In this document: positions 22,101 to 32,995 of the stretch, in pieces
How positions within the stretch are numbered: position 1 is the stretch's first letter
How the letters are laid out: every line of letters begins with the position of its first letter
DNA from: Ostrinia nubilalis
Lineage: Eukaryota > Arthropoda > Insecta > Lepidoptera > Crambidae
Direction of reading: 5' to 3'
DNA length: 64,000 nucleotides
NCBI RefSeq assembly: GCF_963855985.1
Contig: NC_087100.1
Coordinates: forward strand, 8,405,001 to 8,469,000
Translations under genes and position numbers: made by a program
The notes under the pieces: model-generated
What the model saw: only the letters and a program-made list of their open reading frames with translations
Databases searched by the model: none
What the model was told of the DNA's origin: nothing

Positions 22101-25100
22101 CATTACATATAAATAGTATTTTATAACATATACAGCGGTAAATTTATGTTTTCTTGAATAACAAAAATTTTACGTTTAAATGTAGGTTCAAAAGCTAGGT
22201 CTGAAAAACTTCAACCGTACCTATTAATAAAAACACTAAAAGTATGGCTTTTAATTTTTGTGACACTGAGTTGTTTTTCCAGTCCGGAGGCTGGTTTTCA
22301 TTAGACAGTACAGAACGTTTTTTGAAATGAAAGTTTTACTTCACATTTCCCTGAAATAATTTGAATTTTGTGCATCATCATGAAGGCATCTAGTGAGACT
22401 GGGATGTCGTCAATTTACCCCTGCACTTAGTTTACTTACCTCAGTGTAAAGATGTTCATGTTCTTTGTGCGAGAGCTGAGCGGACACGCTGGGGAGCCCC
22501 AGGTCATGAGGGGCGGGCGGCGGGCGCTCCGCCCTAGCTTCGGCCAGCCTGAGGGCGGCCAGGCGCCGGTTCTCTTGACGCCACGACAGCGCCGTGAAAC
22601 TCTCGAAGTAGGACCCATCTGTTTCTTGAACCCTAAATAGAAAATGAAGATGTTATATTTTTTATGTCATTTTCCTCAATGGTGAAGGAGCTTTTATTGA
22701 ATATTGTTCTGATTGTGTAATCGGTGGCACGTTTTAGTACCGAATATAAGTAGGAAATTCTAAAATATGCTCCATTACTATGACAATTTCTTTTGTATTA
22801 CGTACTTATGGGTGACTGCGGTTTTATAAAGCTAAAAATGACCATCATATTTCACGAAGGACAGCGGCCTCAGGTATAAAGCACTTAAGTCTAGATTAGA
22901 TCAGACAAAAAGTAATAATATCTTGAAAGCTTAGCTCAATATAATATGATGGATGATATCATAAAGCCTCATAAAGTCTCTTCGAATCACGCGAAAATAT
23001 TTCCCGGACCATATTTTTTCAGAACTCCCAAAATATGACAAAGCGTTGTCGTGAAGGGAACAAGAGTAGGCGCAAGAATGCGAGGTAGTAAACATTATAT
23101 CATACATATCAACAAGTCAACAACAATGGGGACGGGGAACAATACGTGTAGGCATTCCTATTGAAACCTTTCCGACACGGAGTGAACTGTATTATCTATT
23201 GGGAGTGATTCGCGTCGGTGACGGGACATTAAGCCGGCACGGCTGGCGTAAGCGGCTGTGCGTGACACTTCCCTTTGCTCCTATAAAACGTCACTTAGTG
23301 AATTACGTTACAGCACTAATGGACTTGCTGGTGACAACTATAGAAATGTGAATTCTAAAACCCAGTTATAATTAACGACAAGCAATGTATTCTAAATATG
23401 TTTGTGATGAAGCTAACCGAAATCTGACAAAGGTAAAGGGTTTCCAATTAGTTTCAGTAGGGTGTAACTAAGGAGTATAGTTACTAGTTACACCCTGCCT
23501 GACGGTTTGTTGGATCTTGCAGATTAATTTTGACCTAGGCTTAAACCCAATAAGGTAAACAGGCTAGTGTTTTAATTACTAATTTAGGTTCACGTGCCAA
23601 TGATCTAGCAATTAAGTTAAATCATGAAAACTCGAACAACTTCAAAAGGAAATCAACAATTTTTAAAACCGTAAGGTACACCAAATGACTTTAGTAGAGA
23701 AACTCTACGTTACAGATATTGTTCTACGTATAGACGCTGATCGATATTAGAAAATAATTTATTGCTATATTTACCTCGATACAATTTTCATAACATTCAT
23801 GTAATACATACCTGGGTCTATGTTATTTAAAAAGCACTTTTACATTATCTTGTGACAGTGATCGATTGCAAGACTACGACTACGATAAATAAATAGCACT
23901 ATCGATTTGTTCAGTACGTCTCCTGAATTATATGGTAGAACACTTTATCCAATTAATAATAATTAAGAGCACAATATTGCTAACCAAGAACATTGCTGTC
24001 TAACTATAAGCACAGCTATAACACAATTTAAAGACACGGCTATTAACAGTAACTTAAAATAATTGAAATTAAAACTTACCTAATAATTAATATCATGTCA
24101 CATATTGATCCTGAATTCTAACGGGAAAATGCAAAACGAAAACAAGTGACAATCGAAATTAGTAAAGAAAAAAAATTGTTTACTTTTGAATTTCGATTAT
24201 TCTTCGAAGTTAAGAGCGTTTACGCCGTTTGGCGCAAAAACAGTACTTTTTCAACCCGTTACAATCATTAACCAGTTACATTACAAATATGTTATAGGCA
24301 TAAATAATTAGGCAATTTCGTCGTCTAAATAGTTAGTTGAGAAAATATTTCGATTAGTATAGTATTTAAGAATTCTATCAAGATAAGTCCACATCCACTT
24401 TAGCGTCAGTTTACAAGCTGAATTTTTTATAAAATATACTGTAAAAACGATATAACAAACATTTATATCCTATAGCATAGGTCCTTAGGCAAATAGTTAA
24501 TTGAGAAAATTCTTAGATTTAAGCATTTTACAATAAGAAATCACAAATTCAAAGAACGTGAAATACCCAAAAATCAAAGTGATTTTTACACCATTATTCT
24601 TCTTTAATTCAACATAAAAATAGCTTAATATAATAAAATAACATCTTCTTTAAAATATTTACTTTGAAACGATAAATACATTGTTATTGTTTTGCTATAA
24701 ACATTTGAAAACTATTAAAAAACGCCGCGCGCGAATCATTTCCAATGATGCCCCTTGAAACGCCGCGCTTCGCGTAAACGCTCTTAATTGAACAAAGAGT
24801 TGAGAGTTGGTTAATAAAAAAAAATGTGATTCCTTCTAAATAATAATGTGTCACAATTAAAATAACCTCTACAAAGTTACTTACCTAATTTACTAATCAA
24901 AACATGAACTTTGGATACGCAATGTGAGAAGAAATGGTTTCACATTACTTACTTTCTTCTCGTTGTTTCCCCTGCCGAGCAGTTATTTTTGCACTCCAGT
25001 TTTCCCAGAATGGCGTCGTAAGAAATACTGAATAATGCAGATTGGTAAATAAATACTTTAAAGGGTATTCAATTACGTTTAAATGCCGACTTGAGTAAGG

Positions 25101-28100
25101 TTTCCTTTTCAGTGTCGCTTTATAAATAAAAACATAAGCGTCTTTTCTCTTGAAAAGATCTTAGGTAGGTAGTTAAAATTAAGCTTTTACTTGCCTGTAA
25201 TTTCTCATTTTTACAAAAGACTCCTCATTAAAATAAATTAATTAATGTTTCTTCCTGGACTTAATGATTTTGCTGTTTAGACATTGGTAAGACGATCGTT
25301 TTTTGTTTTATTTTACCTGACGTGAAGGACGCGAACGATCGTTTAGTTATTTACTTTATCAAAACTTTATTGGCGGCCAGTACGTCCAGCCAGTAAATCA
25401 TATTAAACCTCTTGGTAGGAAAGTTAAGCGGCACGTTTAGCAGTTTTGTTTTACTTACGAATATTAATATTGGTGGATTATTTCATTACATGAATTTCAT
25501 CTATGCATCCTACTTGAATAACATTATTTACTTGTTGACACTGGTTTTGTGCAAAGATGAAGCCATAATTGAAAAAGAAAATAAACGTGGCTAGTACGTC
25601 CAAGGTGCTTAGAAAAAAAAACATAAGTACAGCACGAAGCCATAATAGAAAAAAAAAGTTTTTTTTTACTTTTTACTGACATTACAATACATAACCGTAC
25701 TGGCCGTTATCACTAAACGCAGCGGCGTGGGCTGCCACGGGGGCGTGATGGATGGACGCGCTGCGAAATAGAACGTAGCCGCTGACTACCTAGCGAAACG
25801 CAGGATTGATGAAGTCGCCGAATCGCAACTAAATGTATCAGTGACGTCGATATGACACACGATGTATCATACCCACATTGCTTCTAATGGACGACACGTT
25901 TTTTCCAAAGACAGATAGCCTCCAAACGGTCTGTAGTATTATTTGCTTTACTCTGTCCTATTTTATCTGTTGGTCAGCCTGTCTCTGTTAGCGAACCATT
26001 ATCTTGGGAAAACTGTTGCACACTGTAGTCTCCAAGTCCTACCAATTACGATACGATTAAACTAAAAGTTAACCGTCAGCTAGCGCATATTCTCACATCA
26101 AGTATACGATACAACATTAACAAGCCTCGAGGTTTAAAAGTTCGAAATTCACTCAACAAAATGCTATTTAACGAGCCATTCGGCGTAATCGTAAACAAGA
26201 ATCGAAACGTTGATGTCTCTTCTCATCGAGCGTAGTGTTGTGCGTGTGTTTACGATGTTTAATTTATTGTAAGTAGGTCATCGGGCGACCTGTTGCACGT
26301 CCTTGCACGTCCCCCTCCTCCCACCTCCTCGCCACGCATCATGCCTCACCTCACACACTTTTCCTTCCAATGAAAGCTGCGTTATTGCTCTCTTATTCGG
26401 GAAACATTGATAAAGCGCGACGGGAAGCCTTTCAGCTACATACTGATGAAAGAAAGTGTCTTAATCAAATGAAACCTCACTGCTCAAGTTTACAGTGTTT
26501 CTTCACAATTACTTGGCTCCGTTCTGCGTCTTTCAATTTGTTTAACCGACTTGCGAATATGGACTAATTTAAGACTGGTATTATGATGAAGCAAAATTTT
26601 CTCTTGTAATGTAAAACAGTAGGCTGCTCATTATAAAGACAGCCAAAAATAAAATCTAAAAACTGTTAATCTACAGTTAATATCTTAGTTATTACAAACT
26701 TACATATTTTTTCGAAGTGAAAAACAAGGAGACAGACAGAAAAGACGCGCAAAATCGACTCACAATGTAAGGTTTTCATATTCAAGTACCATTGAAACCA
26801 TTAATTCCAAAAATAGCGCTAACCCTTGCCCTTTCAACTGCAGGTAAACCGATAACAATGATTTCCTGTCAATGTAGGAAAATGTAATGTTTATTGAATA
26901 TCCGCTGCCTATAAATACATAAACTTTATCGGCGGCGTAACAAATTGAATTTCCCTTGTGCAGGATATGGGCTTGTCCTAACCTTAATTGCTCCCATTAG
27001 GGATATGAACTGAACAATGAACTGTCTCCGAGGAAGGAATGAACTCATCGACCTTTCACGAGCTTGGTTTGCACGTTAGTGAATGTGTATTTAACATTGA
27101 CCTTTCATTGAAGGTTTAATAGCAATTTAAATAACTTTTTACAGCGATTAGTAATTCAAGCTACGAACGCTAAAGGGTTTATATTAAAGGTCAAATGGTA
27201 ATGAAGTTAATGTTGATCATTCATAGAAACCGTCCTTAATTCAATCAATGCTCCTCTAACTGTCCGCTTTCCCGATAACCGTTGTTTTTGCCATAAGGTT
27301 ACCATATTAGGGATCAAACATGTTGGAAGTGACCTTTGCTATGACGCCTTCCAAGAATTAGGGCCGAGTAAGCTTTTCTTAAAATACACAATACATATTA
27401 CATTTATATTTACAAACAGTTTCTAAAGATTTCTTGATATAACCTCTATCTACCTAAGGTGCAAGAATGTTGCCTTGAACACATAGTGGAATCTACCTAC
27501 ATGATTTTAAGGTGGTTGCATTTTATACTTATGTTTTAGATATTACATGCTGAAAACAGACATACAGGGTGTTATTAAATTAATGCAACATAGTATTAAT
27601 ATGAAAATGTAAGTCATCGCTACCGAGTCGCGTGATTACAACTGTCTACAGTATTTTTGCGCACGGGTTATGCATAGCTTATTTTTATTGCTTTAATACC
27701 TAAAAATAAGAATAACAACAAAAAATTGTTCTGAATTTGCTTTTATGTGTAAAAAATAGGAAAATTCATATCAATGAATGTAAGAAACATGGACATAGAG
27801 ATGATTTAATTTGTTGCCAATTTTTTTTTTTTACTTTCTTTCTTTAGTTCTTTCTAATTATTAAAATATACCAAACATCCATTTAAGAGTCATTCTCACA
27901 AGATAAGTTTTAAAATAGAGTCCAATTATTTATTAAAAATGAAAAGTTCTACTTTACTGTCATGTTCCATAGAAGATTTTTCTCATAAAAACCTAACTCT
28001 ATCATGCTTTTAGTATACTGGCCTTGGTAACGTCGTCTTTCAAATCCCACTATATTTTAATGAAAGCGTGCCCCTTGTTCTTGCGAATAAGCCCCTATAA

Positions 28101-31100
28101 TTATCTATAAATGTATCCCAATGAGAATGTGACGTGCATCTTTAGAGACATTCTACTATGAAGATGAAAAATTGAAATCGCTATAACTTCTTAAAAAGCA
28201 AATATTTTCGATTTGTAATCGCACTCTTTTATATAAATTTGCTTATAATAATCAGAATATAACAAGTAAAACCGATGCGCAAAAAAAAAAATTTTTGTTG
28301 ACCGGTGTTATTAATAAACGTGTTTATCAAAGCAAGAATTGAGTAATTTCAAATCGGTCAAACTCATATTTCATTCAAAAAGACATTGTTATAAAGGTTC
28401 CCTCGAAAATTTGGAATAAAATCATACTCCCATCGAGTGCACTCGATACAAGAGTTTCGAAAATCATATCGACGAATCCACGGCACAAGTACACACTCAT
28501 CCGTGAAACATCATCCTCCCTTTACCCTTTCCCGTTTTACTTTTTCGGGCTTCAATTCTGCTGAGGGAAAAAATGACATTCAAGCGGTGGAATAAAATAA
28601 GAGGCAATAGGCACGGGGTTTAATCAAATTTTCTATTCTGCCAAATGGGACTCCAGACCAGCTGATAAATTGACTCATCTAGACAGAGACGTGCCAAGTA
28701 GCACCTGACTCGACTCGATTCAATGCGTATTTAAATCGATTCTTAGTCTGTTGCGTAATATAGTTAATAGGATTTTTATACTAATAAAAATCTACAATTA
28801 TTAATTATTTTTGACGTAACGTAAATTATTTACCCAGCTAAGTACCGACTAATATTTTAGCCAACCTGCACCTAAATGCAAAATAAGTATAACAGCCAAT
28901 AATAAACAAAAGTAGAATTCGTGACTCGACAGATAGAGACATAATGTTAAAAATTGTTTTCTTCGTCTTCAGCAAGTATTTTTATAAAATGTCTGGAATA
29001 AGTAATTTTATTATTGTTTGCCGTATAAGTTAACTTGATTTGACGTTTTTTACAAGTTCCACTTAACAAAAATAGCGCCTCTATTTTCCCGACGACTTTA
29101 CTTACTGGCACTGATTACCAAAATTAAATACTGACTGCTCCGAAGCCCAAGTTAATATTGTTGAATAATTTTTGCTATTTTTGTACTTGGCTTGATTGCC
29201 TTTCTTTCACATTTATTACTTTTTAATAAAAGTACCTAACTAAGTAGGTACTTAGATATGGTACTGAAACGTAACATTTTCGTTTCGTCTCTATTACATC
29301 GTTTTACTTTGAGGTGGATTTTCTTGCAAATCCGCGATGACTCCATCTATATTTAATTATATTATTAATAAAAACTCATTTACTGCCAGGATTTCAAATC
29401 TGTCGGACGTCTACTATGGATATTTGTTACTCGATCACGCTGAAAAGGCTGATCCGAAATAAATGAGAAACCCGAAGCCCAGGGGATTATCTCGTCGCAA
29501 AACTAGTTAATTAAATACACAAATGACGGTATAAATACTTAAACACACATGGTTTAATTAAAATTAAGTAACTTTTAAATTTTGTTTAGAATTATTTCGT
29601 ATTATCTGTGTGTAACTAACTAATTAATTACGGGATAAGCCGTTATAGATTAAGCCAATAAACACATAAAAATTCATTGTATTTGTGTACACATTATAAT
29701 TATTGGAATATTTTAAGGATTATATTCGTTAACTTTCTGTCGTCCTGGTAATCTCAAAATCTTAGTAGGAATATTACAGATGGCATATTATAGTGCTAAT
29801 TATAGTACCTACATATTAAAGTGGTAGACGTGTCAGAATATTACATTTCGTTATTCTAATTGTCATAGTCGTAACACTTCTAATCAATCATTCAGGACAG
29901 CGCCGATAAACATGAGCCTGTTCGAACGTGAGCATACTATTGATTAATATCTCGAACCGTACAACATGCCTGCTAGTACATATGTTGGATAATGTATGTA
30001 TCGTGTGGGAACTTGGGCACCAATCATGCGAAACTCTAATGAGCACTTACCGAAATGGTCTGTGTTTACTATTACGTAACGTTTAGTTACAAATAACGTC
30101 AATATCGTTCAGTTTGTACTGACATTTCCACAAGTCAAGGGCAAAGCTCTTTTGGGAACTTGGTAGTTGTTACATTTACATGTTCAACAAAAGTGAATGA
30201 AAGTTTACTATACATTTCAGCGTCTGGCAGTGACGTGATAGTGAATATTGTGCGCTCAGATTCTTATTCGAGTGTTCCAGGCTCATCGCTATTCGCGACA
30301 TGGCGCGTTTCGGCGCGAGCTGCCGCTAATTTGCAATTCCCTTCCGAGGAAACACGTTAATATCCTTCGAGAGGCTGTGATTTCCCCGATATCATTATTT
30401 GTCTTGCTGGTCTTTGTTGTGGCGATAGGGTTCAGAATTCCAAAGTAAAAGTAAACCGTTCCCTCATTCACCCGACACGCCGGGCCAACAGGGAAAGTGT
30501 GTGTGATCACTGAATATTAAATGAAACTGTAAATTCTCAATGAAGCGGTTGATTTTTCGTGTATATCTTTATAAAGTATATTTTGTTGCATTTTATGACT
30601 GAAAGCCTCTAACAAAAGGTTATTTAGGTATGTTGGTAGAAGTATACGAGTTGCGAACTCGCGTACGGTACGGAGTGTTTACCTCAGTCCCTATTTTTTA
30701 TGTTGACAAAGAGTTTTCTTTAGTACTTTTCTTATAATAACTACTTACGACTTTCCCTGTAAGAAAAATAAGAAGAACCTACACTCCTTCTAAAATGTTC
30801 CATGCAGTGTCTTTATTACGACGATTTTTCGCACGTTTTATTATTTATCTTCAACATTTTTACTCGATAATTTTAGAAAACAAAATATTTCTGTCAGTCT
30901 TTCATTTTTAAATTTTACAAGGGACTAAAATCATACAAATAAACTTCGTGCCAAATGCATTTTACATAATCTTTACTTTTATAAATAAGAAAAGCCGTTC
31001 ACGTTGAGCCGCACGTCACGTAGCACGCCCCCGGGGGCTTGGACACGTGGCCGTCCGAATTACATTTAGCTTGGAATTGTTTTGATGGAGCTGTCGACAT

Positions 31101-32867
31101 CAAGCTGCGAAAGCCACCTCTAGGACACTACAATTGGTTTCCAGCGCGGGATTAGATTTCGGCGTCCATTTCATAGGACGCGAGACATCGCAGGAAACGT
31201 AAATTACAATAGTGTCAGTCTCGACCCGGGCGGCAGTTCAATTAACTTGGAATTCAATTAATATAAGTCCAATTATGAAATCCTAAAGTTCTGACGCAGG
31301 ATGGCTAGTAAGAGAGTGTGGGTTACAATTTAACAATATCTATTTAAATTATTTAAGGCCACTTTCATAACTTCCCTGATAGCTTTTAGGAAATTATCTG
31401 AAAGATAAACTACAAGTTAGGTTTCACAAGTCTCGGACAGAGATATCAGACAATCAGCAACCTTTATTTATTACAAAGCCGAAGCCGATAGCTAGACCTA
31501 TGTCAGATAACTATCTGAAACTTTATTAGGAACCGTTGAAAGGCCTGTGTAACTAGAAGTAATGAGAGCTTCTTTTGTCGTTTAATCGAACGCGATCTAG
31601 ATTCCATGGTCCAAATAAGGTTATTGACAATTAATTTAGAGCAACAAATTAAGAGAAAAATATATTTCTCTTTCATTTCAGTTTTCAATCACTTTACTAA
31701 CAGCATTCCTAAAAAAGTTGACCATACTTCAAACATGTAAATAACTTTGCATTGAGTCCAACACAAAATTTTTTCGGTTGGATTTTATTACAAAAGATGC
31801 ATTGGAAAAGGGATCTTAATAATGTGTATTTTTAGTACCTAGGTACCTAATTTTTTTTCTGTGCAATGAGAACTCACCTAACTGCTTTTTAAACGGCGTA
31901 ACTTTAATTGTGCTTATGTTAAACCCTGGTTTTCCTTATAATATAAGATTTTAAACTTTCTGTCAAGCCGTGAGTACATAATTTAACTCATTAATAAATG
32001 TCGCGTTAAGACCCGTGTCTTTCTATTTTAGTTCCTTATAACAAGTAGTAATAAGAGTTTTGTTTCCACTTACCCTGAATTCACGGAGTTGTCGACCTCA
32101 GGCCACGAGAGGCGCCGCTTGCAGAAGGCCATGGTGGGCTTCTCGGGCGGGGCCTGGTGTCGCGGGACCCGCAGCGAGCCGCCCCGGCGCGGCGGCGCGG
32201 CCGGCGCGAGGCAGTCCAGCGTGCGCCGCCGCGCGCTCAGCGCTGACGCACCCTCCGTTGGCACCACGCGAGGAAACCCTGGCAAATACATTCATGTTTA
32301 TCATAAACTATAAGTGGGTAGTTGACAACAATAAGCAATAATTTCAAGATACATCATCATCATCACTTTAGTCACAGGACGTCCACTGGTGAACATAGGC
32401 CTCCCCCCAATGATTTCCAAATTGACGTTGGTAGCGGCCTGCATCCAGTGCCTTTTCCTGCTGCTTTTTTGAAGGTGAAACTCTACAGAACCTTGCTGTC
32501 CCATCGGCCTCATTCTGCTGGACATAAGCTTTCCAAGGAGCCAGAAGACACTATCTATTTATCCAGCCGCTGCCAGCTGTCTGCTTATAACTTTCATCAT
32601 AACTACGCCATCTACCTATGTACCTACTTATGTCGAGCAAGTGGTCTCTATTTGACGATTATCTTATACTTATGAATTTAAATAATCTCTATGAATGCTA
32701 TCAATATTACCTCTCATGGTAGCCGTGGAGGGCTGCGGCTGCTGCGCCTGCGACTCCTCGGCGGAGCGGTGGCGCGCGGGCGGCGCGCGGCGCGGCGACA
32801 GCGCCAGCCCCGCCACGCTGTCCGCCATCCCCGCCACATACTGCCCCAGTGACGTCAGGAAACTCAT
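6956..32867 (-). CDS. stac: BAIAP3/Munc13-4-like C2 protein (staccato/unc-13-4B), 5' part, seven spliced exons
   Basis: Seven minus-strand exons join in one frame: 157+205+193+220+226+179+164 nt = 448 codons, with every intron phase matching. Residues 1-52 are exon 2, 54-120 a basic Pro/Arg/Ser-rich linker, 122-258 a helical Munc13-type N-terminal segment, and about 238-440 a C2 domain. In the C2 domain the acidic Ca2+-loop residues are all present: loop 1 has KDANGFSDPY (residues 255-264) and loop 3 has [11 protein letters not shown] basic insert of about 45 residues sits between the first strands, and the signature GLGRFFKQ...DDFLGCVNIPL follows. That arrangement is typical of BAIAP3 and insect unc-13-4B. 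Family members tether and prime secretory or late-endosomal vesicles in a Ca2+-dependent way; Drosophila staccato acts in tracheal lumen fusion (known of the family). The MUN region and C-terminal C2 lie outside the window. The BAIAP3/Munc13-4 assignment is strong; the choice of 4B over 4A is less so. Confidence 0.85.
7120..7596 (-). other. intron 7, acceptor-proximal part
   Basis: Phase-1 intron sequence just upstream of exon 8 (acceptor TTGTCGTGCAG ending at 7120). AT-rich, nothing recognised before the piggyBac-type element. Confidence 0.6.
7601..8638. mobile_element. non-autonomous piggyBac-type element
   Basis: It begins CCCATTATAGACT and ends AGTCTATAATGGG, with TTAA directly outside both ends (7597-7600 and 8639-8642): the exact architecture of piggyBac elements. 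Subterminal palindromes CTAGCGGTMCCATATGGTACC lie near 7612 and 8487, with a further 'ggtaccgtacggtaccgctagc' at about 7955. At 1038 bp it is too short for a transposase. A 69-codon frame at 8111-8320 with [13 protein letters not shown] could be an N-terminal relic, since piggyBac proteins start with acidic segments of this kind, but I cannot confirm that. Confidence 0.85.
9461..9583. mobile_element. short palindromic MITE, copy 1
   Basis: Terminal inverted repeats AGGGTGGGTTGCACCATC / GATGGTGCAACTCAGCCT enclose 'actttaactttgacaaacgtc' and 'gctccggttatcgtc'. It matches the copies at 13001-13118 and 63921-64000. It is flanked by TA/TAA on both sides, compatible with a short TA-type target duplication. 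Non-coding. Confidence 0.8.
10626..10684. repeat. perfect 59-bp palindrome (29-bp arms, 1-nt centre)
   Basis: Arms 10626-10654 and 10656-10684 are exact reverse complements around a single T, beginning GGCAGTAATTAGG and ending CCTAATTACTGCC. No loop means it would form a cruciform or a hairpin with a minimal turn rather than a pre-miRNA. No target duplication or family resemblance is visible. Confidence 0.95.
12630..12762 (+). pseudogene. RTE-type LINE fragment (ORF C-terminus and 3' tail)
   Basis: Read on the plus strand with breaks, it gives PDDLI, stop, AAGSHWM, then WGEAYVQ, stop, WTSW, followed by a short tail 'aatcattatgat'. This is the endonuclease/reverse transcriptase C-terminus found in four places in this window (also 6693-6945, 32350-32525, 57148-57232). 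It has two internal stops and a deletion. It ends about 8 bp from the splice-donor hexamer of exon 7 and is antisense to the host gene. Confidence 0.65.
12775..12953 (-). CDS. stac: stac-like exon 7, C2 Ca2+ loop 3
   Basis: Acceptor TTGTGGTAG|T, donor TTCCTTG|GTAAGT. It encodes (F)[19 protein letters not shown], then [19 protein letters not shown], then [21 protein letters not shown]. The DIWDHDD loop keeps the Ca2+-coordinating aspartates. [17 protein letters not shown] is the stretch most diagnostic of BAIAP3/unc-13-4B. The antisense plus-strand frame over this exon is a shadow. Confidence 0.92.
13001..13118. mobile_element. short palindromic MITE, copy 2
   Basis: Same family as 9461-9583 and 63921-64000: ends AGGCTGGGTTGCA... 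and ...TGCAACTCAGCCT, an interior with 'actttaactttgacaaacgtc' and 'agcaccggttatagtta'. It lies only about 48 bp upstream of the splice acceptor of exon 7 (gene on minus strand), so it occupies the zone just beyond the branch-point region. Confidence 0.8.
13119..15066 (-). other. intron 6 remainder, nothing recognised
   Basis: AT-rich intron sequence between the MITE at 13001-13118 and the hairpin at 15067. I see no exon-like frame or repeat family. At 14845-14925 a run of short 'acgctac/gtagcgt' imperfect repeats forms a weak inverted structure. Confidence 0.5.
15067..15386. repeat. near-perfect long hairpin (142/145-bp arms, 29-nt loop)
   Basis: Left arm 15069-15210 and right arm 15240-15384 are reverse complements with no substitutions that I can find. 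They differ only by a 2-nt indel (ggccGAAA against ggccAGGAAA) and a 1-nt indel near the loop. An AT on each side extends the pairing to 15067 and 15386. The loop is 'ctaaataatttaatttacac...tttca' (29 nt). It lies in intron 6 of the stac-like gene, so the pre-mRNA could fold into a dsRNA stem of about 140 bp. It is either a young foldback MITE (no clear target duplication) or a hairpin-RNA locus. Confidence 0.9.
15387..15599. repeat. 106-bp perfect tandem duplication
   Basis: Two adjacent copies (about 15387-15492 and 15493-15598) are identical by eye, from 'tcatttctttttg' to 'gtgcccccaaat'. The lack of differences implies a recent duplication. It abuts the right arm of the 15067-15386 hairpin and continues into the related diverged repeats at 15600-16043. 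Confidence 0.85.
15600..16043. repeat. degenerate repeat block next to exon 6
   Basis: The block continues the tandem unit to its left with a tgagtcag microsatellite (about 15694-15728) and two further diverged copies of the 'ctcgacttgg...gcactrccgtgccccc' motif (about 15931-15965 and 15993-16014). The text 'ccaaatttgaagcttctaggtctgct' followed by a gtgagtcag run is familiar from dispersed lepidopteran repeats (my recollection, not searched). An apparent 124-codon plus-strand frame (15830-16204) runs from this repeat into the antisense of exon 6 and is not a gene. Confidence 0.5.
16044..16269 (-). CDS. stac: stac-like exon 6, C2 loop 1 and basic insert
   Basis: Acceptor GTCACGCAG|GT, donor AAATT|GTAAGTACC. 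It encodes (G)[12 protein letters not shown], then an insert rich in Ser/Arg/Lys ([23 protein letters not shown]) and [28 protein letters not shown] and LSPKWNETF are the standard C2 signatures on either side of the insert. The insert is the family trait separating these proteins from Unc13/Munc13-1 C2 domains. The donor side directly abuts a repeat-rich block. Confidence 0.88.
16270..20764 (-). other. intron 5 (4.5 kb), GC-AG intron
   Basis: The intron runs from GCAAGT (20764 downward) to TTGTCACGCAG at 16270. Contents: a palindromic MITE at 17453-17600; a GC-rich patch at about 18120-18320 (including gggagcgggcgccccgtgcg) that may be regulatory; a small hairpin with 13-bp arms at about 19959-20000 (CTTGGCGTTGAAA / TTTCAACGCCAAG); and a T-rich 'ttatttatttattca' run at about 16603 that resembles retroposon tails. 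No exon was found. Confidence 0.55.
17453..17600. mobile_element. 148-bp palindromic MITE
   Basis: Inverted ends TATATGTCAMCGTRAAATTG (M/R where the two ends differ) occupy 17454-17476 and 17577-17600. Inside is a perfect 20-bp palindrome, CGTCAGATTATAATCTGACG (about 17480-17499). The middle carries 'aatctaatctaacctaaccc'. There is no coding capacity and no clear target duplication. Confidence 0.65.
20765..20984 (-). CDS. stac: stac-like exon 5, start of C2 domain
   Basis: Acceptor CTCCTAG|GTG. 73 codons plus one base: [16 protein letters not shown], then [20 protein letters not shown], then [22 protein letters not shown], the first C2 strands and part of Ca2+ loop 1. The frame requires the exon to end at ...GCTAACG followed by GCAAGTATAC, so its donor is GC rather than GT; the next exon then supplies GT to make the Gly of NGFSDPY. 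Codons are strongly GC-ending. Confidence 0.87.
20985..22439 (-). other. intron 4 (1.45 kb), nothing recognised
   Basis: Phase-0 intron bounded by GTAAGT at 22439 and an acceptor (ACTCCTAG) at 20985. The sequence is AT-rich. I see no repeat family, hairpin or exon-like open frame in it. Confidence 0.6.
22440..22632 (-). CDS. stac: stac-like exon 4
   Basis: Acceptor TATTTAG|GG and donor ACTGAG|GTAAGT. One base completes Gly121, followed by 64 codons: [20 protein letters not shown], an Ala/Arg/Glu-rich helix, then [10 protein letters not shown], ending in phase 0. The charged helical character and the [16 protein letters not shown] junction with exon 5 fit the segment that precedes the first C2 domain in the BAIAP3/Munc13-4 family. 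Confidence 0.85.
22633..32073 (-). other. intron 3 (9.4 kb), largely unrecognised sequence
   Basis: Apart from a TTAA-flanked element (24214-24783) I recognise no gene here. Points seen: moderately GC-rich islands at about 23170-23290 (gtgacgggacattaagccgg region), 26280-26345, 30230-30400 and 31005-31240 that stand out from AT-rich surroundings and could be intronic regulatory elements; a lone TACAGGGTG terminus-like motif at about 27566 with no partner found; and A/T homopolymer runs at about 25660 and 27820. Short open frames have no family resemblance. Confidence 0.5.
24214..24783. mobile_element. non-autonomous TTAA-flanked TIR element
   Basis: The termini are perfect inverted repeats (GAGCGTTTACGC, positions 24214 onward and back from 24783) flanked on both sides by TTAA (24210-24213 and 24784-24787). 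TTAA duplication is the hallmark of piggyBac-type insertion, but the ends do not begin with the CCC usual for that superfamily, so the assignment is tentative. Both subterminal regions are CpG-rich (cgccgtttggcgc; cgccgcgcttcgcg) around an AT-rich core without an ORF. Length is 570 bp. Confidence 0.6.
32074..32278 (-). CDS. stac: stac-like exon 3
   Basis: Acceptor TTTGCCAG|GG and donor TCAGG|GTAAGTGG. The 205 nt give two bases completing Gly53, 67 codons ([11 protein letters not shown] ... [15 protein letters not shown]) and two bases of Gly121. The codons are very GC-rich, especially at third positions, unlike the intron on either side. The content is a basic, proline-rich linker with no domain I can name; its [14 protein letters not shown] stretch looks more conserved than the rest. 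A plus-strand open frame across the same bases is a shadow of this GC-rich exon. Confidence 0.85.
32279..32710 (-). other. intron 2, mostly RTE fragment
   Basis: This 432-bp phase-1 intron (GTAATA...TTGCCAG) is short, and about 40% of it is a truncated RTE LINE end listed separately (32350-32525). The rest is AT-rich without recognisable features. Confidence 0.75.
32350..32525 (-). pseudogene. RTE-type LINE fragment in intron 2
   Basis: On the minus strand, with a frameshift: ...HWMQAAT..., then WKSLGG.. in the next frame, a stop, and a tail of ATG repeats (plus-strand 'catcatcatcatca' at about 32352). It is the same C-terminal piece as 6693-6945 and 12630-12762. The tail of short simple repeats fits RTE elements. 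Decayed. Confidence 0.65.
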
Positions 32868-32995
32868 CGCGAACACTCACACTTCGCACATTGGTAAACA
32901 CACAAACAACAAATTCACACTCGTCCACCTAAAGACAAAACACTCTCACATATCGTACACCACACGACTCAGTTTTTCATTACGGTCGCCGCTCA
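32711..32995 (-). CDS. stac: stac-like exon 2: 5' UTR plus start codon (CDS 32867-32711)
   Basis: The exon begins after a good acceptor (tctttgtttcag, last intron base 32996) and ends at GAGAG|GTAATA. The ATG is at 32867 in the context TTCGCGATG and is the first methionine in this reading frame of the exon. It encodes 52 residues: [18 protein letters not shown], then a Pro/Arg- and Gln-rich stretch ending in TATMR, plus one base of a glycine codon completed by the next exon. The 128-nt leader (32868-32995) has no obvious upstream ATG in a strong context. Confidence 0.8.
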